Below are positions 6,584 to 11,451 of a stretch of DNA of 11,451 nucleotides, piece after piece. Both the position numbers and the translations under genes were made by a program. This DNA is from Methanobacteriota archaeon. GTDB taxonomy: Archaea > Halobacteriota > Bog-38 > Methanoflorentales > Methanoflorentaceae. Each line of letters begins with the position of its first letter. Position 1 is the first letter of the stretch. A model generated the notes under the pieces. That model searched no databases and had not been told where the DNA came from. It worked only from the letters and a program-made list of their open reading frames with translations. The stretch spans positions 1 to 11,451 of the forward strand of contig PMYA01000184.1 of the NCBI GenBank assembly GCA_003170935.1, read 5' to 3'.

Positions 6584-6796
6584 AGTCCAACTGGTTGCTA
6601 CATAGCTCTTAAGCAACTTCAGATTACCACAGTAGCGTTATTAAACACTCAAAAAATAAAAATAAGCAGACAACCCTCTCTCAAGCTTGCGTAAATATTT
6701 CCCAGTTGGAAACGTTCTTTTCTAATGCTAGGATTGCATACTGGGAACATGTCGGATAAAATCTGCAACGCAAAGACAGATTCGGCGAAATGAATA
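6584..6796. other. AT-rich spacer with an 8-bp inverted repeat
   Basis: No gene is seen. TTCCCAGT (6699-6706) and ACTGGGAA (6740-6747) are exact inverted copies 33 nt apart. An A-rich run, AAAAAATAAAAATAAG, at about 6650-6665 could serve as a promoter element for either strand. Minus-strand transcription into the ABC operon must start somewhere in or near this region. Confidence 0.3.
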
Positions 6797-7285
6797 TTTG
6801 ATAGCCCCGTACGGCTTTTGTACCAAGGTCAATGTTTCGGTGGGGTTGGGGGTGGGGCAGCAGAGGTCAAATTATACTCTAGCGACACTGCAAAGCTTTC
6901 AGTTGGCACACATCTATTTGAGATAAACTACCTTGGGAACACGAATTATGCACCAAGTCAGTGGATTGGGTAGTTTACAGTATTGCCAAGCTAACGCCGA
7001 CGAACGGTCGCGTGGAGCACCTACAACAAGACGATCAGCCAACAACAAGCTAGAGGCTACCAAAAATTCACATCTGGCAACACTTCGGGAAATGTCTATT
7101 GGGTTGGCTACAATGGAACAACATATTCGTCTAATCCGTCGACGCCACAAGTCCGCGACGACTTACGAGATCCATCAAGTGTCGGCCTAATATTACCCGC
7201 CGCGAACGTAAATTGGCTATATGTCTCTAATGCCGACCTGACCAACAACTATCAAGTCATATCAGACGAACAAACACCGGTATAG
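6797..7285 (+). pseudogene. Remnant of a secreted Ig-like (Big_3-type) surface protein
   Basis: One continuous + frame ending at TAG 7283-7285 encodes an Ig-like repeat, with LSVGTHLFEINYLGNTNYAP matching the LSVGTHTITATYSGDxNYxPS signature of bacterial/archaeal Ig-like domains. It then continues through a Tyr/Asn/Ser/Thr-rich, secreted-looking segment (SGNVYWVGYNGTTYSSNPS, later NVNWLYVSNADLTNNYQV). The frame is interrupted by TAG 6971-6973 and TAA 6992-6994. The 96-codon stretch after the second stop contains no ATG, GTG or TTG codon, so it cannot be an independent gene. No signal peptide is found upstream. It is a decayed fragment of an adhesin-like or S-layer-associated protein. Confidence 0.6.
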
Positions 7286-7652
7286 ATATAAGAGGAGATA
7301 GGTTACTACTTCAATCTAAGCGCTGTGATTTAGTTTCCGCAAAAAACGTAGAGTGTGAGTATCGGAGGAATAACGTGTTATGTTAATCCTCTCCTCATCT
7401 TCCCCCTCTTTATTTCTTTTTTCGATTTCCTTTGATTATTTCGGCATGGATTGGCTAACTAAATTAATTCCAAAAAAGGCCATGTCTCGAAGGGTAAACT
7501 CGGCATGAAAAACTAGGAGGAAAGCGGCTTTAGCTACCTTTAAAAACTTTAATTCTACCAAATGTCGATATCGTGACGCAAAATTGCATCAACTCTTGTC
7601 TTGATAGATGTTGCCAATATTGCCTTCTTTGTCAATCGGAACGCGCTTTGAG
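7286..7652. other. AT-rich stretch with only a doubtful small ORF
   Basis: The best frame is 7380-7508 (+), 42 codons from ATG, starting with a hydrophobic Ser/Phe-rich run (MLILSSSSPSLFLFSISFDY) after GGAGG at 7364-7368. The 11-nt spacing is long and the composition simple, so I do not call it a gene. A second AGGAGG at 7515-7520 has no start codon behind it. TTTAAAAAC near 7539-7547 resembles a TATA box for downstream genes. Confidence 0.25.
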
Positions 7653-7677
7653 GCGTGACCAAAAAAATATGTCACGC
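7653..7677. promoter_or_regulatory. Dyad-symmetric candidate operator before the Cys-rich gene
   Basis: GCGTGAC (7653-7659) and GTCACGC (7671-7677) are exact inverted copies flanking an 11-nt A/T-rich core that resembles a TATA box. The core is about 60 nt before ATG 7725, a reasonable promoter distance. The arrangement suggests a dimeric repressor or activator binding over the TATA box; this is inferred. Confidence 0.45.
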
Positions 7678-7724
7678 GCATTAACATACTCATTGATTGT
7701 TGGTGCTTTCGGAGGTAAAAGTCG

Positions 7725-7904
7725 ATGCAAGTGATGTTAAGTTATACCGACAAGAGCGACCAATGCTTCTACGATCTTCACTCAAGGTGCTCAAAGGGAC
7801 TTGAGGAGCCGGATACGACGATGTGTGGCGAATGCATCGCAGATGCGCTTCAACAAATCGTAGATTCGCAGAAAAAGTTGTCAATATTTGCTGACTCGGC
7901 ATAA
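7725..7904 (+). CDS. Small Cys-rich protein, putative zinc-binding
   Basis: A 59-residue frame starts at ATG 7725 with a well-placed SD (GGAGG 7711-7715, 9 nt upstream). It contains C14, H19, C22 and C34-G-E-C37, a pattern suited to binding one zinc ion, followed by a helix (ADALQQIVDSQKKL). No membrane segment is present. I do not recognise the family. The opposite strand has a longer open frame over the same bases, but that translation looks non-protein-like and lacks an SD. An operator-like dyad lies upstream, and the stop codon is embedded in a copy of the ACGTGTTAT motif. Likely a small regulator or metal-binding accessory protein; the function is unknown. Confidence 0.6.
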   Translation: MQVMLSYTDKSDQCFYDLHSRCSKGLEEPDTTMCGECIADALQQIVDSQKKLSIFADSA

Positions 7905-8011
7905 CACGTCAAAAAGAGAGCGAATTCGTACAGCGTTAAGGTTTGCCCTGTTATTATTGATTTTGCCTAAAAACTACTTCCGCGCCACGCTTCCTTAATC
8001 CTCTTCATATC

Positions 8012-8027
8012 ACGTGTTATTACACGT
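8012..8027. promoter_or_regulatory. Palindromic site just before the 76-residue ORF
   Basis: ACGTGT (8012-8017) and ACACGT (8022-8027) are inverted copies separated by TATT, ending 4 nt before ATG 8032. The left part, ACGTGTTAT, recurs at 7373-7381 (+) and 7901-7909 (on the minus strand). The position suggests an operator blocking initiation. Confidence 0.4.
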
Positions 8028-8031
8028 TGTC

Positions 8032-8262
8032 ATGCGTGAGGATTGCATCCAGGTCGATGAGCTGCTAAGACAACTTGCAGATTACAAAAACGATTACGCG
8101 GACATGGCCGCCGTAAAACTTTTAAAGAAGTGCTCGACCAGTTGGGAAGCTTTTAAATATCTACAGGATCGCGTGCACGACCCCTGGATACCTGAAAGCG
8201 CACGGCACTGTTGTGAACTCCAATCGCATATATACGAGGCTGCGTATTGGCGGCGAAGCTAA
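8032..8262 (+). CDS. Orphan 76-residue helical protein
   Basis: The product (MREDCIQVDELLRQLADYKN at its start) is predicted mainly helical, acidic at the front, with C5, C34 and a C60-C61 pair, and no membrane segment. I do not recognise a family. ATG 8032 is preferred; GTG at 8014 would add 6 residues but lies inside the palindrome. No SD is present for either start, so translation may be leaderless or nearly so, as is frequent in archaea. TATA-like stretches occur near 7967-7974 and 7991-7998. The protein-like composition supports a real gene, but the function is unknown. Confidence 0.5.
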   Translation: MREDCIQVDELLRQLADYKNDYADMAAVKLLKKCSTSWEAFKYLQDRVHDPWIPESARHCCELQSHIYEAAYWRRS

Positions 8263-8436
8263 GCAGTCCCTCGCATTGTGAATATTACCACCCCAGCCGC
8301 ATCGCTCACCAACCCAGTTTGCCTCTTTTTATGCCCTTCCTTAGCGTATCCGAGAATTTCTGAGAGAGCCCCCCGCAGGTCAATATCCTTAAGACCATCT
8401 GCTCAGATACTAACGAAAAGAGAGGATAGGCAGATT

Positions 8437-9213
8437 ATGACAAGCGTTCTCATAACCGGCTGCAGAGGGGGCATAGGGCTCGATGTGGCGTGCAGGCTGC
8501 TCAAGAGAGGACATAGAGTCTACGCAACCGTTCACAGGGAGGAGTCGATCGATGAATTGCGATCTGTTTTGGCATCGTTTGGCGAGAACTTCGTGGTCGA
8601 CAAGCTCGACGTGACCGAACCCAACGACGTTAAAAAAATCGATGGGTGGGACCTAGATGTCTTAATCAACAACGCGGCTGTCGGCGATTCGGGGCCTTTA
8701 GCAGAGATAGACCCTCAAAGAGTTGCCGCCGTGTTTGAGACCAACGTGTTTTCAACGCTGCGATTAACACAGAGAGTCCTGCCCAAAATGATAGCGAAAG
8801 GTGAAGGACGCATTGTTCTTATGGGTTCAATGGCGGGAGTTGTTCCGACGCCATTTTACGCGCCATACGGCATGACGAAATTTGCGCTCGAAAACGTCGC
8901 TTTTTCGTTGCGAACGGAATTGAAACCGTTTGGCATCAAAGTCATTGTCATCAACCCTGGAGGATATAACACAGGCTTCAATGAGAAGTTCATGCGGCGG
9001 AAGAACGAGTGGATGGACGCAAACGGTCTTTACAAAGATCATATGGCATATGTGCGCCAAGAAGAGGAGACGGTCATAAAGCGCGAGTTGCAAACTACCG
9101 GAAGCATCGCAAAACAAGTGGTAAAGGCGGTAGAGGCCCGGCGGCATAAGCGCAGGTACGTCGCTCCGAGATGGGAATGGGTTTTTCTCCCACTCCTCCG
9201 CCGGTTTGGTTAA
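8437..9213 (+). CDS. Short-chain dehydrogenase/reductase (classical SDR)
   Basis: This 258-residue NAD(P)-dependent oxidoreductase has the classical SDR motifs in order: cofactor loop TGCRGGIG (7-14), acidic adenine-pocket segment LDVT (57-60), NNAA (78-81), N103, and catalytic S131, Y144 and K148 (YGMTK), then PGGYNTGF (174-181). The substrate cannot be predicted; a basic C-terminal region (EARRHKRRY) may help binding or membrane contact. The frame is open back to 8278, but the upstream 53 residues are non-conserved and the Rossmann strand begins at ATG 8437, preceded by AGAGGAT as SD. It appears monocistronic: 174 nt separate it from the gene before and 167 from the next. Confidence 0.93.
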   Translation: MTSVLITGCRGGIGLDVACRLLKRGHRVYATVHREESIDELRSVLASFGENFVVDKLDVTEPNDVKKIDGWDLDVLINNAAVGDSGPLAEIDPQRVAAVFETNVFSTLRLTQRVLPKMIAKGEGRIVLMGSMAGVVPTPFYAPYGMTKFALENVAFSLRTELKPFGIKVIVINPGGYNTGFNEKFMRRKNEWMDANGLYKDHMAYVRQEEETVIKRELQTTGSIAKQVVKAVEARRHKRRYVAPRWEWVFLPLLRRFG

Positions 9214-9307
9214 GCCCAACTCGTACCCTCCAAAGCGTGTCGCTCCGAAATCGTTGCGCGAGATAATGTGGATTACCCTGTTGATCGCGTGAACGGCGAT
9301 GATAAAT

Positions 9308-9354
9308 AGGAGGACTATGTGACGCATCTGCTGAGAGATAAGAAACACTTATAA
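9308..9354 (+). other. Strong SD followed by a minimal ORF
   Basis: AGGAGG (9308-9313) is followed after 3 nt by ATG immediately followed by TGA (9317-9322). A GTG at 9319 opens an alternative 11-codon frame (VTHLLRDKKHL) ending at TAA 9352-9354, which lies inside the TATA box of the next gene. It may be a leader peptide, a start-stop element, or the relic of a lost gene. Confidence 0.25.
9349..9354 (+). promoter_or_regulatory. TATA box for the 50-residue membrane protein
   Basis: TTATAA is centred about 29 nt before ATG 9381, close to the archaeal distance between TATA box and transcription start. The mRNA would thus begin at, or within a few nt of, the start codon. Confidence 0.5.
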
Positions 9355-9380
9355 TTCTTGGCGGCGATTTCAATCACGCA

Positions 9381-9533
9381 ATGGGCATACTTTCAGATCT
9401 TCTAGTAATAATACTGGTCTTCATTATTGTAGTCCTCGCGATCACGTTATTCATCCACTTGCTTCCCTGGTTGATACTTATCGTGCTGGTGCTCATTGTA
9501 GCGTGGATATTGCTTTTCAGAAATCGTTCATGA
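9381..9533 (+). CDS. Small two-helix membrane protein, probably leaderless
   Basis: The 50-residue frame begins MGILSDLLVIILVFIIVVLA and ends in a basic tail (FRNRS). It forms two hydrophobic helices, about 6-27 and 29-46, joined near HLLPW, so it is probably a helical hairpin with the charged end in the cytosol. No convincing SD precedes ATG 9381, but the TATA box is at leaderless spacing. The long hydrophobic frame is unlikely by chance. Such small proteins often modify larger membrane complexes; no partner is identifiable, although a membrane enzyme gene lies 177 nt downstream. Confidence 0.6.
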   Translation: MGILSDLLVIILVFIIVVLAITLFIHLLPWLILIVLVLIVAWILLFRNRS

Positions 9534-9678
9534 CGACGGTTGCGCATTGTTTCGCGTTTTGTTTCCAAGCACTAAGAAGGACCGTACGGGACTTGCTCAG
9601 GGTGGTCTAAGTATTCCGCGCACGGGTTGAAGCTTGGGCGGTGAGCGGACGAACACCTCGACTAGGCGATAAAGGCAT

Positions 9679-9714
9679 ATGGAAGCAGAACAAGACAGCC
9701 CAGCAGCGATATGA
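9679..9714 (+). CDS. Short upstream ORF overlapping the methyltransferase start
   Basis: ATG 9679 opens an 11-codon frame (MEAEQDSPAAI) whose TGA at 9712-9714 overlaps the following ATG at 9711 in the arrangement ATGA. AAAGG (9671-9675) precedes it as a weak SD, whereas the following gene has no SD of its own. This suggests translational coupling, with the short peptide read mainly to deliver ribosomes; it could also be chance. Confidence 0.3.
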   Translation: MEAEQDSPAAI

Positions 9715-10313
9715 TGGTCTATCTAGCGGATCTATTTCCGACGACGACAGCGGCCGCAATATTCTTTGTCGTGTACGCGCTGTGGTTGTTCAGTGAGCTC
9801 GTTATTGGGGGTATCATCCCGCGCTCGCGTCGCCGCGGCGCCACAATCAGATACGAGGACAAGAGCTCTCGCGCACTAATAACACTGAGCACGTTACTGT
9901 CCCTTACGATCGGCTTCCTTTTTGCCTCGTCTGGGATCGCGTCGTTGCCGAGTGGGGCTTTCTACCTTGGTATCGGTCTGATGGTCGCTGGCATTCTTCT
10001 TCGACAGTGGTCGATTGCCGTTCTCGGGCGTTATTTCTCGCGGACCGTCGGCGTTCAAGAGGGTCAGACGGTGGTGGACCGAGGACCGTATCGGCTCGTG
10101 CGCCATCCCGCGTATACCGGATCACTCCTTACGATGGTCGGACTCGGGTTCGTGCTGCAGTCGTGGGGGGCTGTGCTCGTGCTTATAGCGTTTTTCGGCG
10201 TAGCTTTCGGCTATCGGATTCACGTGGAAGAAGGGGTCTTAACTTCGACACTGGGCGACGAGTATATCACGTACGTAAAGAAGAAAAAACGGCTTATTCC
10301 TTACATTCTCTGA
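9711..10313 (+). CDS. Isoprenylcysteine carboxyl methyltransferase (ICMT)-like membrane protein
   Basis: This 200-residue integral membrane protein has about five helices (12-34, 55-75, 82-105, and two between 136 and 170). The C-terminal ICMT/PEMT signature is clear: GPYRLVRHPAYTG at 125-137 with the conserved RHP, then EEGVLTSTLGDEYITYVKK at 173-191. In ICMT and phospholipid methyltransferases this part forms the S-adenosylmethionine pocket, with the RHPxY and E/EY residues contacting the cofactor. The true substrate in archaea is unknown; a lipid, isoprenoid or small thiol is more likely than a prenylated protein. ATG 9711 and 9714 are both possible starts; the first overlaps the stop of a short upstream ORF. 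Confidence 0.9.
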   Translation: MMVYLADLFPTTTAAAIFFVVYALWLFSELVIGGIIPRSRRRGATIRYEDKSSRALITLSTLLSLTIGFLFASSGIASLPSGAFYLGIGLMVAGILLRQWSIAVLGRYFSRTVGVQEGQTVVDRGPYRLVRHPAYTGSLLTMVGLGFVLQSWGAVLVLIAFFGVAFGYRIHVEEGVLTSTLGDEYITYVKKKKRLIPYIL

Positions 10314-10332
10314 ACCCTTTGCGCAGCCCCTG

Positions 10333-10340
10333 TTTTTTTT
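10333..10340 (+). terminator. Poly-T terminator after the methyltransferase gene
   Basis: Eight T residues occur 19 nt after the stop of the ICMT-like gene, with no good hairpin before them, as typical of archaeal termination. Confidence 0.55.
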
Positions 10341-10589
10341 AAATCCAATCCCCCGGCCTGAGCGAAACGGATCGGTGTCGGATTACGCGCCGTGTGCGTT
10401 GGCTTACTTATGCGGCGAGTTCCCTGTCAATCGCACTAATACTCTGTCGAATCGCAGCGTCTGCCAGGTGGTCACTTTAACCAGTTTGCGCCCATGGTCG
10501 GTTCCCGTCTTCGGGCCATATCCCACCCGTCAGACCTCTGTTTGAAAGTCGTGTCCCCCCTTTCCCCGGCCGGGAGCGGCTCGGAGCAG
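10341..10589. other. Convergent intergenic region, nothing recognised
   Basis: This stretch separates the ICMT-like gene (+) from the DUF3788 gene (-). I see no plausible frame, tRNA or strong repeat in it. A GC-rich self-complementary GCTCGGAGC at about 10579-10587 lies just past the minus-strand gene and might form a small end hairpin. Confidence 0.3.
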
Positions 10590-11009
10590 TCAGTTCATCA
10601 CCTTGAACGCTATAAGTTTTTTGACAGATTCGACATCGCGGCGCGTTTTGACATCGATCCTGATGCCCCTCCCCTCGGCATATTTTTTCGCGTTCGTGAT
10701 TTCCTCGATCATGGCCTTAGGCAGGTCGCTTGTTACGATTTCGGCGACGGCCCGGTCGCCGAAGACAAAAGCGATCCGAAAATAGCCCTTGCATGCGGTG
10801 AAGAAAAAGAGGTTCCGCTTTTTGTAGAGCGTCTTCAGGGTCCAACCGGACTTCAGGCCGTAATACTTCCACTCCTCGATGGAATCGCCGAGTGTCGTTG
10901 CGATATGCTGTTCGATCTCCGCCCATAACGGGTATGTCTTTCCCAGGGCCCTAACAAGGGCTTGATCGTCAGGCTTGGCGAGCTTGTCGATGAAAACGTT
11001 CGCGGACAT
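10590..11009 (-). CDS. DUF3788 family protein
   Basis: The 139-residue soluble protein matches the DUF3788 pattern: EEWKYYGLKSGWTLKTLYKK, then RNLFFFTACKGYFRIAFVFG, followed by a helix around PKAMIEEITNAKKYAEG. Relatives are small cytosolic proteins of about 140 residues with no assigned reaction; the fold is thought related to YdhG/DUF1801-like proteins, which I cannot confirm here. The frame is open further upstream, but that part would overlap the previous gene and is Arg/Cys-rich and unconserved, so ATG 11007-11009 is chosen. It begins 4 nt after the stop of the PH-like gene with no close SD, indicating a coupled two-gene operon. Confidence 0.85.
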   Translation of the reverse strand: MSANVFIDKLAKPDDQALVRALGKTYPLWAEIEQHIATTLGDSIEEWKYYGLKSGWTLKTLYKKRNLFFFTACKGYFRIAFVFGDRAVAEIVTSDLPKAMIEEITNAKKYAEGRGIRIDVKTRRDVESVKKLIAFKVMN

Positions 11010-11013
11010 GGAG

Positions 11014-11451
11014 CTATGTTCCCGCCGCCTCCAGCATTTTCGACAAGCAAAGCCCGCATATCTCGCTCGCCGTCGCATCAAGCACAAACAGGTAGGGACG
11101 CTCCTTGCCGTCCTGCCACACTTCTAGTCCGTTCTCGTAGACGTGGAAGCTAGCGATCTTCGCGAACGGCACGCTCAACGGCTTGTGACCGGCGAACGGG
11201 TTTAAAAATAGGCGTTGATTGCTCACGATCAAGTCTCCGCTCGACGTCTCAAGCAACTCGTCGTGTTTGACGATATGCCCGCGAGATTGACCCACGCGAT
11301 AGCGCACGGGAAAACCCCCCACTTTTATCGGCAGCGGGATCGAGACGCCATGACTCGCTCCTGAATAGCCGAGGTTGACCGTTTTGAGCTCCTTGAGCAC
11401 CGTCGCCGTTCGATAGTGCGCCGTTTCGCCTTTTTTCATAATCGCGTCGGT
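11014..11451 (-). CDS. PH-like domain protein, 5' end outside window
   Basis: 145 codons are present and the frame is open to the window edge. It reads LKELKTVNLGYSGASHGVSI, IKVGGFPVRYRVGQSRGH, then DLIVSNQRLFLNPFAGHKPL and FAKIASFHVYENGLEVWQDG. The order glycine-rich strand, YRVG, SG-x-L-x-V-T/S-N-x-R-L/I, and a final strand is the pattern of small prokaryotic PH-like (GRAM-like) domains, often found after zinc-ribbon or coiled-coil regions. An internal ATG (11437-11439) exists, but four codons before it (TDAI) are also open and the domain usually starts earlier, so the gene is probably longer. These domains are thought to bind membrane lipids or proteins. It is the first visible gene of an operon with the DUF3788 gene. 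Confidence 0.75.
   Translation of the reverse strand, partial: TDAIMKKGETAHYRTATVLKELKTVNLGYSGASHGVSIPLPIKVGGFPVRYRVGQSRGHIVKHDELLETSSGDLIVSNQRLFLNPFAGHKPLSVPFAKIASFHVYENGLEVWQDGKERPYLFVLDATASEICGLCLSKMLEAAGT

Noticed and set aside
7380..7508. Plus-strand small ORF beginning MLILSSSSPSLFLF
   Set aside because: SD spacing is long, composition is low in complexity, and no conserved feature is visible; mentioned only inside the spacer entry.
7690..7902. Minus-strand 70-codon frame over the small Cys-rich gene
   Set aside because: Serine/threonine-rich with no motif and no SD, whereas the + frame has a good SD and ordered cysteines.
8278..8436. N-terminal extension of the SDR by 53 residues from GTG 8278
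   Set aside because: The added residues are unlike any SDR N-terminus and have no SD; the Rossmann fold starts right after ATG 8437, which has a good SD.
8827..9348. Long minus-strand frame of 173 codons starting with a hydrophobic stretch
   Set aside because: Most of it lies antisense to the well-supported SDR gene. The translation has no family motif and no convincing SD; the hydrophobic start looks like chance.
10494..10928. Plus-strand 144-codon frame
   Set aside because: It lies antisense to the DUF3788 gene, which has a recognisable family pattern; the + frame has no motif or SD.
1..11451. tRNA genes, CRISPR arrays or complete insertion sequences
   Set aside because: Scanning by eye showed no T-loop-like tRNA signature, no regularly spaced direct repeats and no transposase-like frame with terminal repeats. 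Degenerate copies cannot be excluded without computation.

Overview
The window looks like a euryarchaeal chromosome segment, possibly from a methanogen lineage, that mixes intact housekeeping-type genes with decayed genes. Signs of an archaeon are TATA-like boxes about 25-30 nt before likely transcription starts, an apparently leaderless small gene at 9381, poly-T terminators without strong hairpins, and a membrane protein whose external loop carries ten N-glycosylation sequons. Purine-rich Shine-Dalgarno (SD) sites precede many starts. The taxonomic call is an inference.

Left part (1-3188), all on +: an ARPP-1 family protein whose natural start seems to be a non-canonical ATA; a three-part protein joining an unrecognised N-terminal domain, a CHC2-like zinc finger and TPR repeats; and a flavodoxin-family protein behind its own TATA box and a structured leader.

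Middle part (3189-8013) is accessory and partly decayed. It holds a universal stress protein pseudogene, an unassigned coding-like fragment, and a two-gene ABC-2 exporter operon on the minus strand (ATPase, then permease, overlapping by 4 bases). Beside the operon lie the C-terminal tail of an ACR3-type arsenite efflux permease and a broken Ig-like surface protein. A small intact Cys-rich gene (7725-7904) follows, with a dyad-symmetric candidate operator. A 9-base motif, ACGTGTTAT, occurs three times around these small genes.

Right part (8014-11451): an orphan 76-residue protein, a short-chain dehydrogenase, a 50-residue two-helix membrane protein, and an isoprenylcysteine methyltransferase-like membrane enzyme with a short overlapping upstream ORF, all on +. 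On the minus strand are a DUF3788 protein and, 4 bases upstream of it, a PH-like domain protein cut by the window edge.

I see no convincing new multi-gene system. The best leads are the zinc-finger/TPR fusion, the small Cys-rich gene with its operator-like dyad and repeated motif, the flavodoxin leader with overlapping uORF, and the PH-like/DUF3788 pair. No tRNA, rRNA, CRISPR array or intact insertion sequence was seen by eye.
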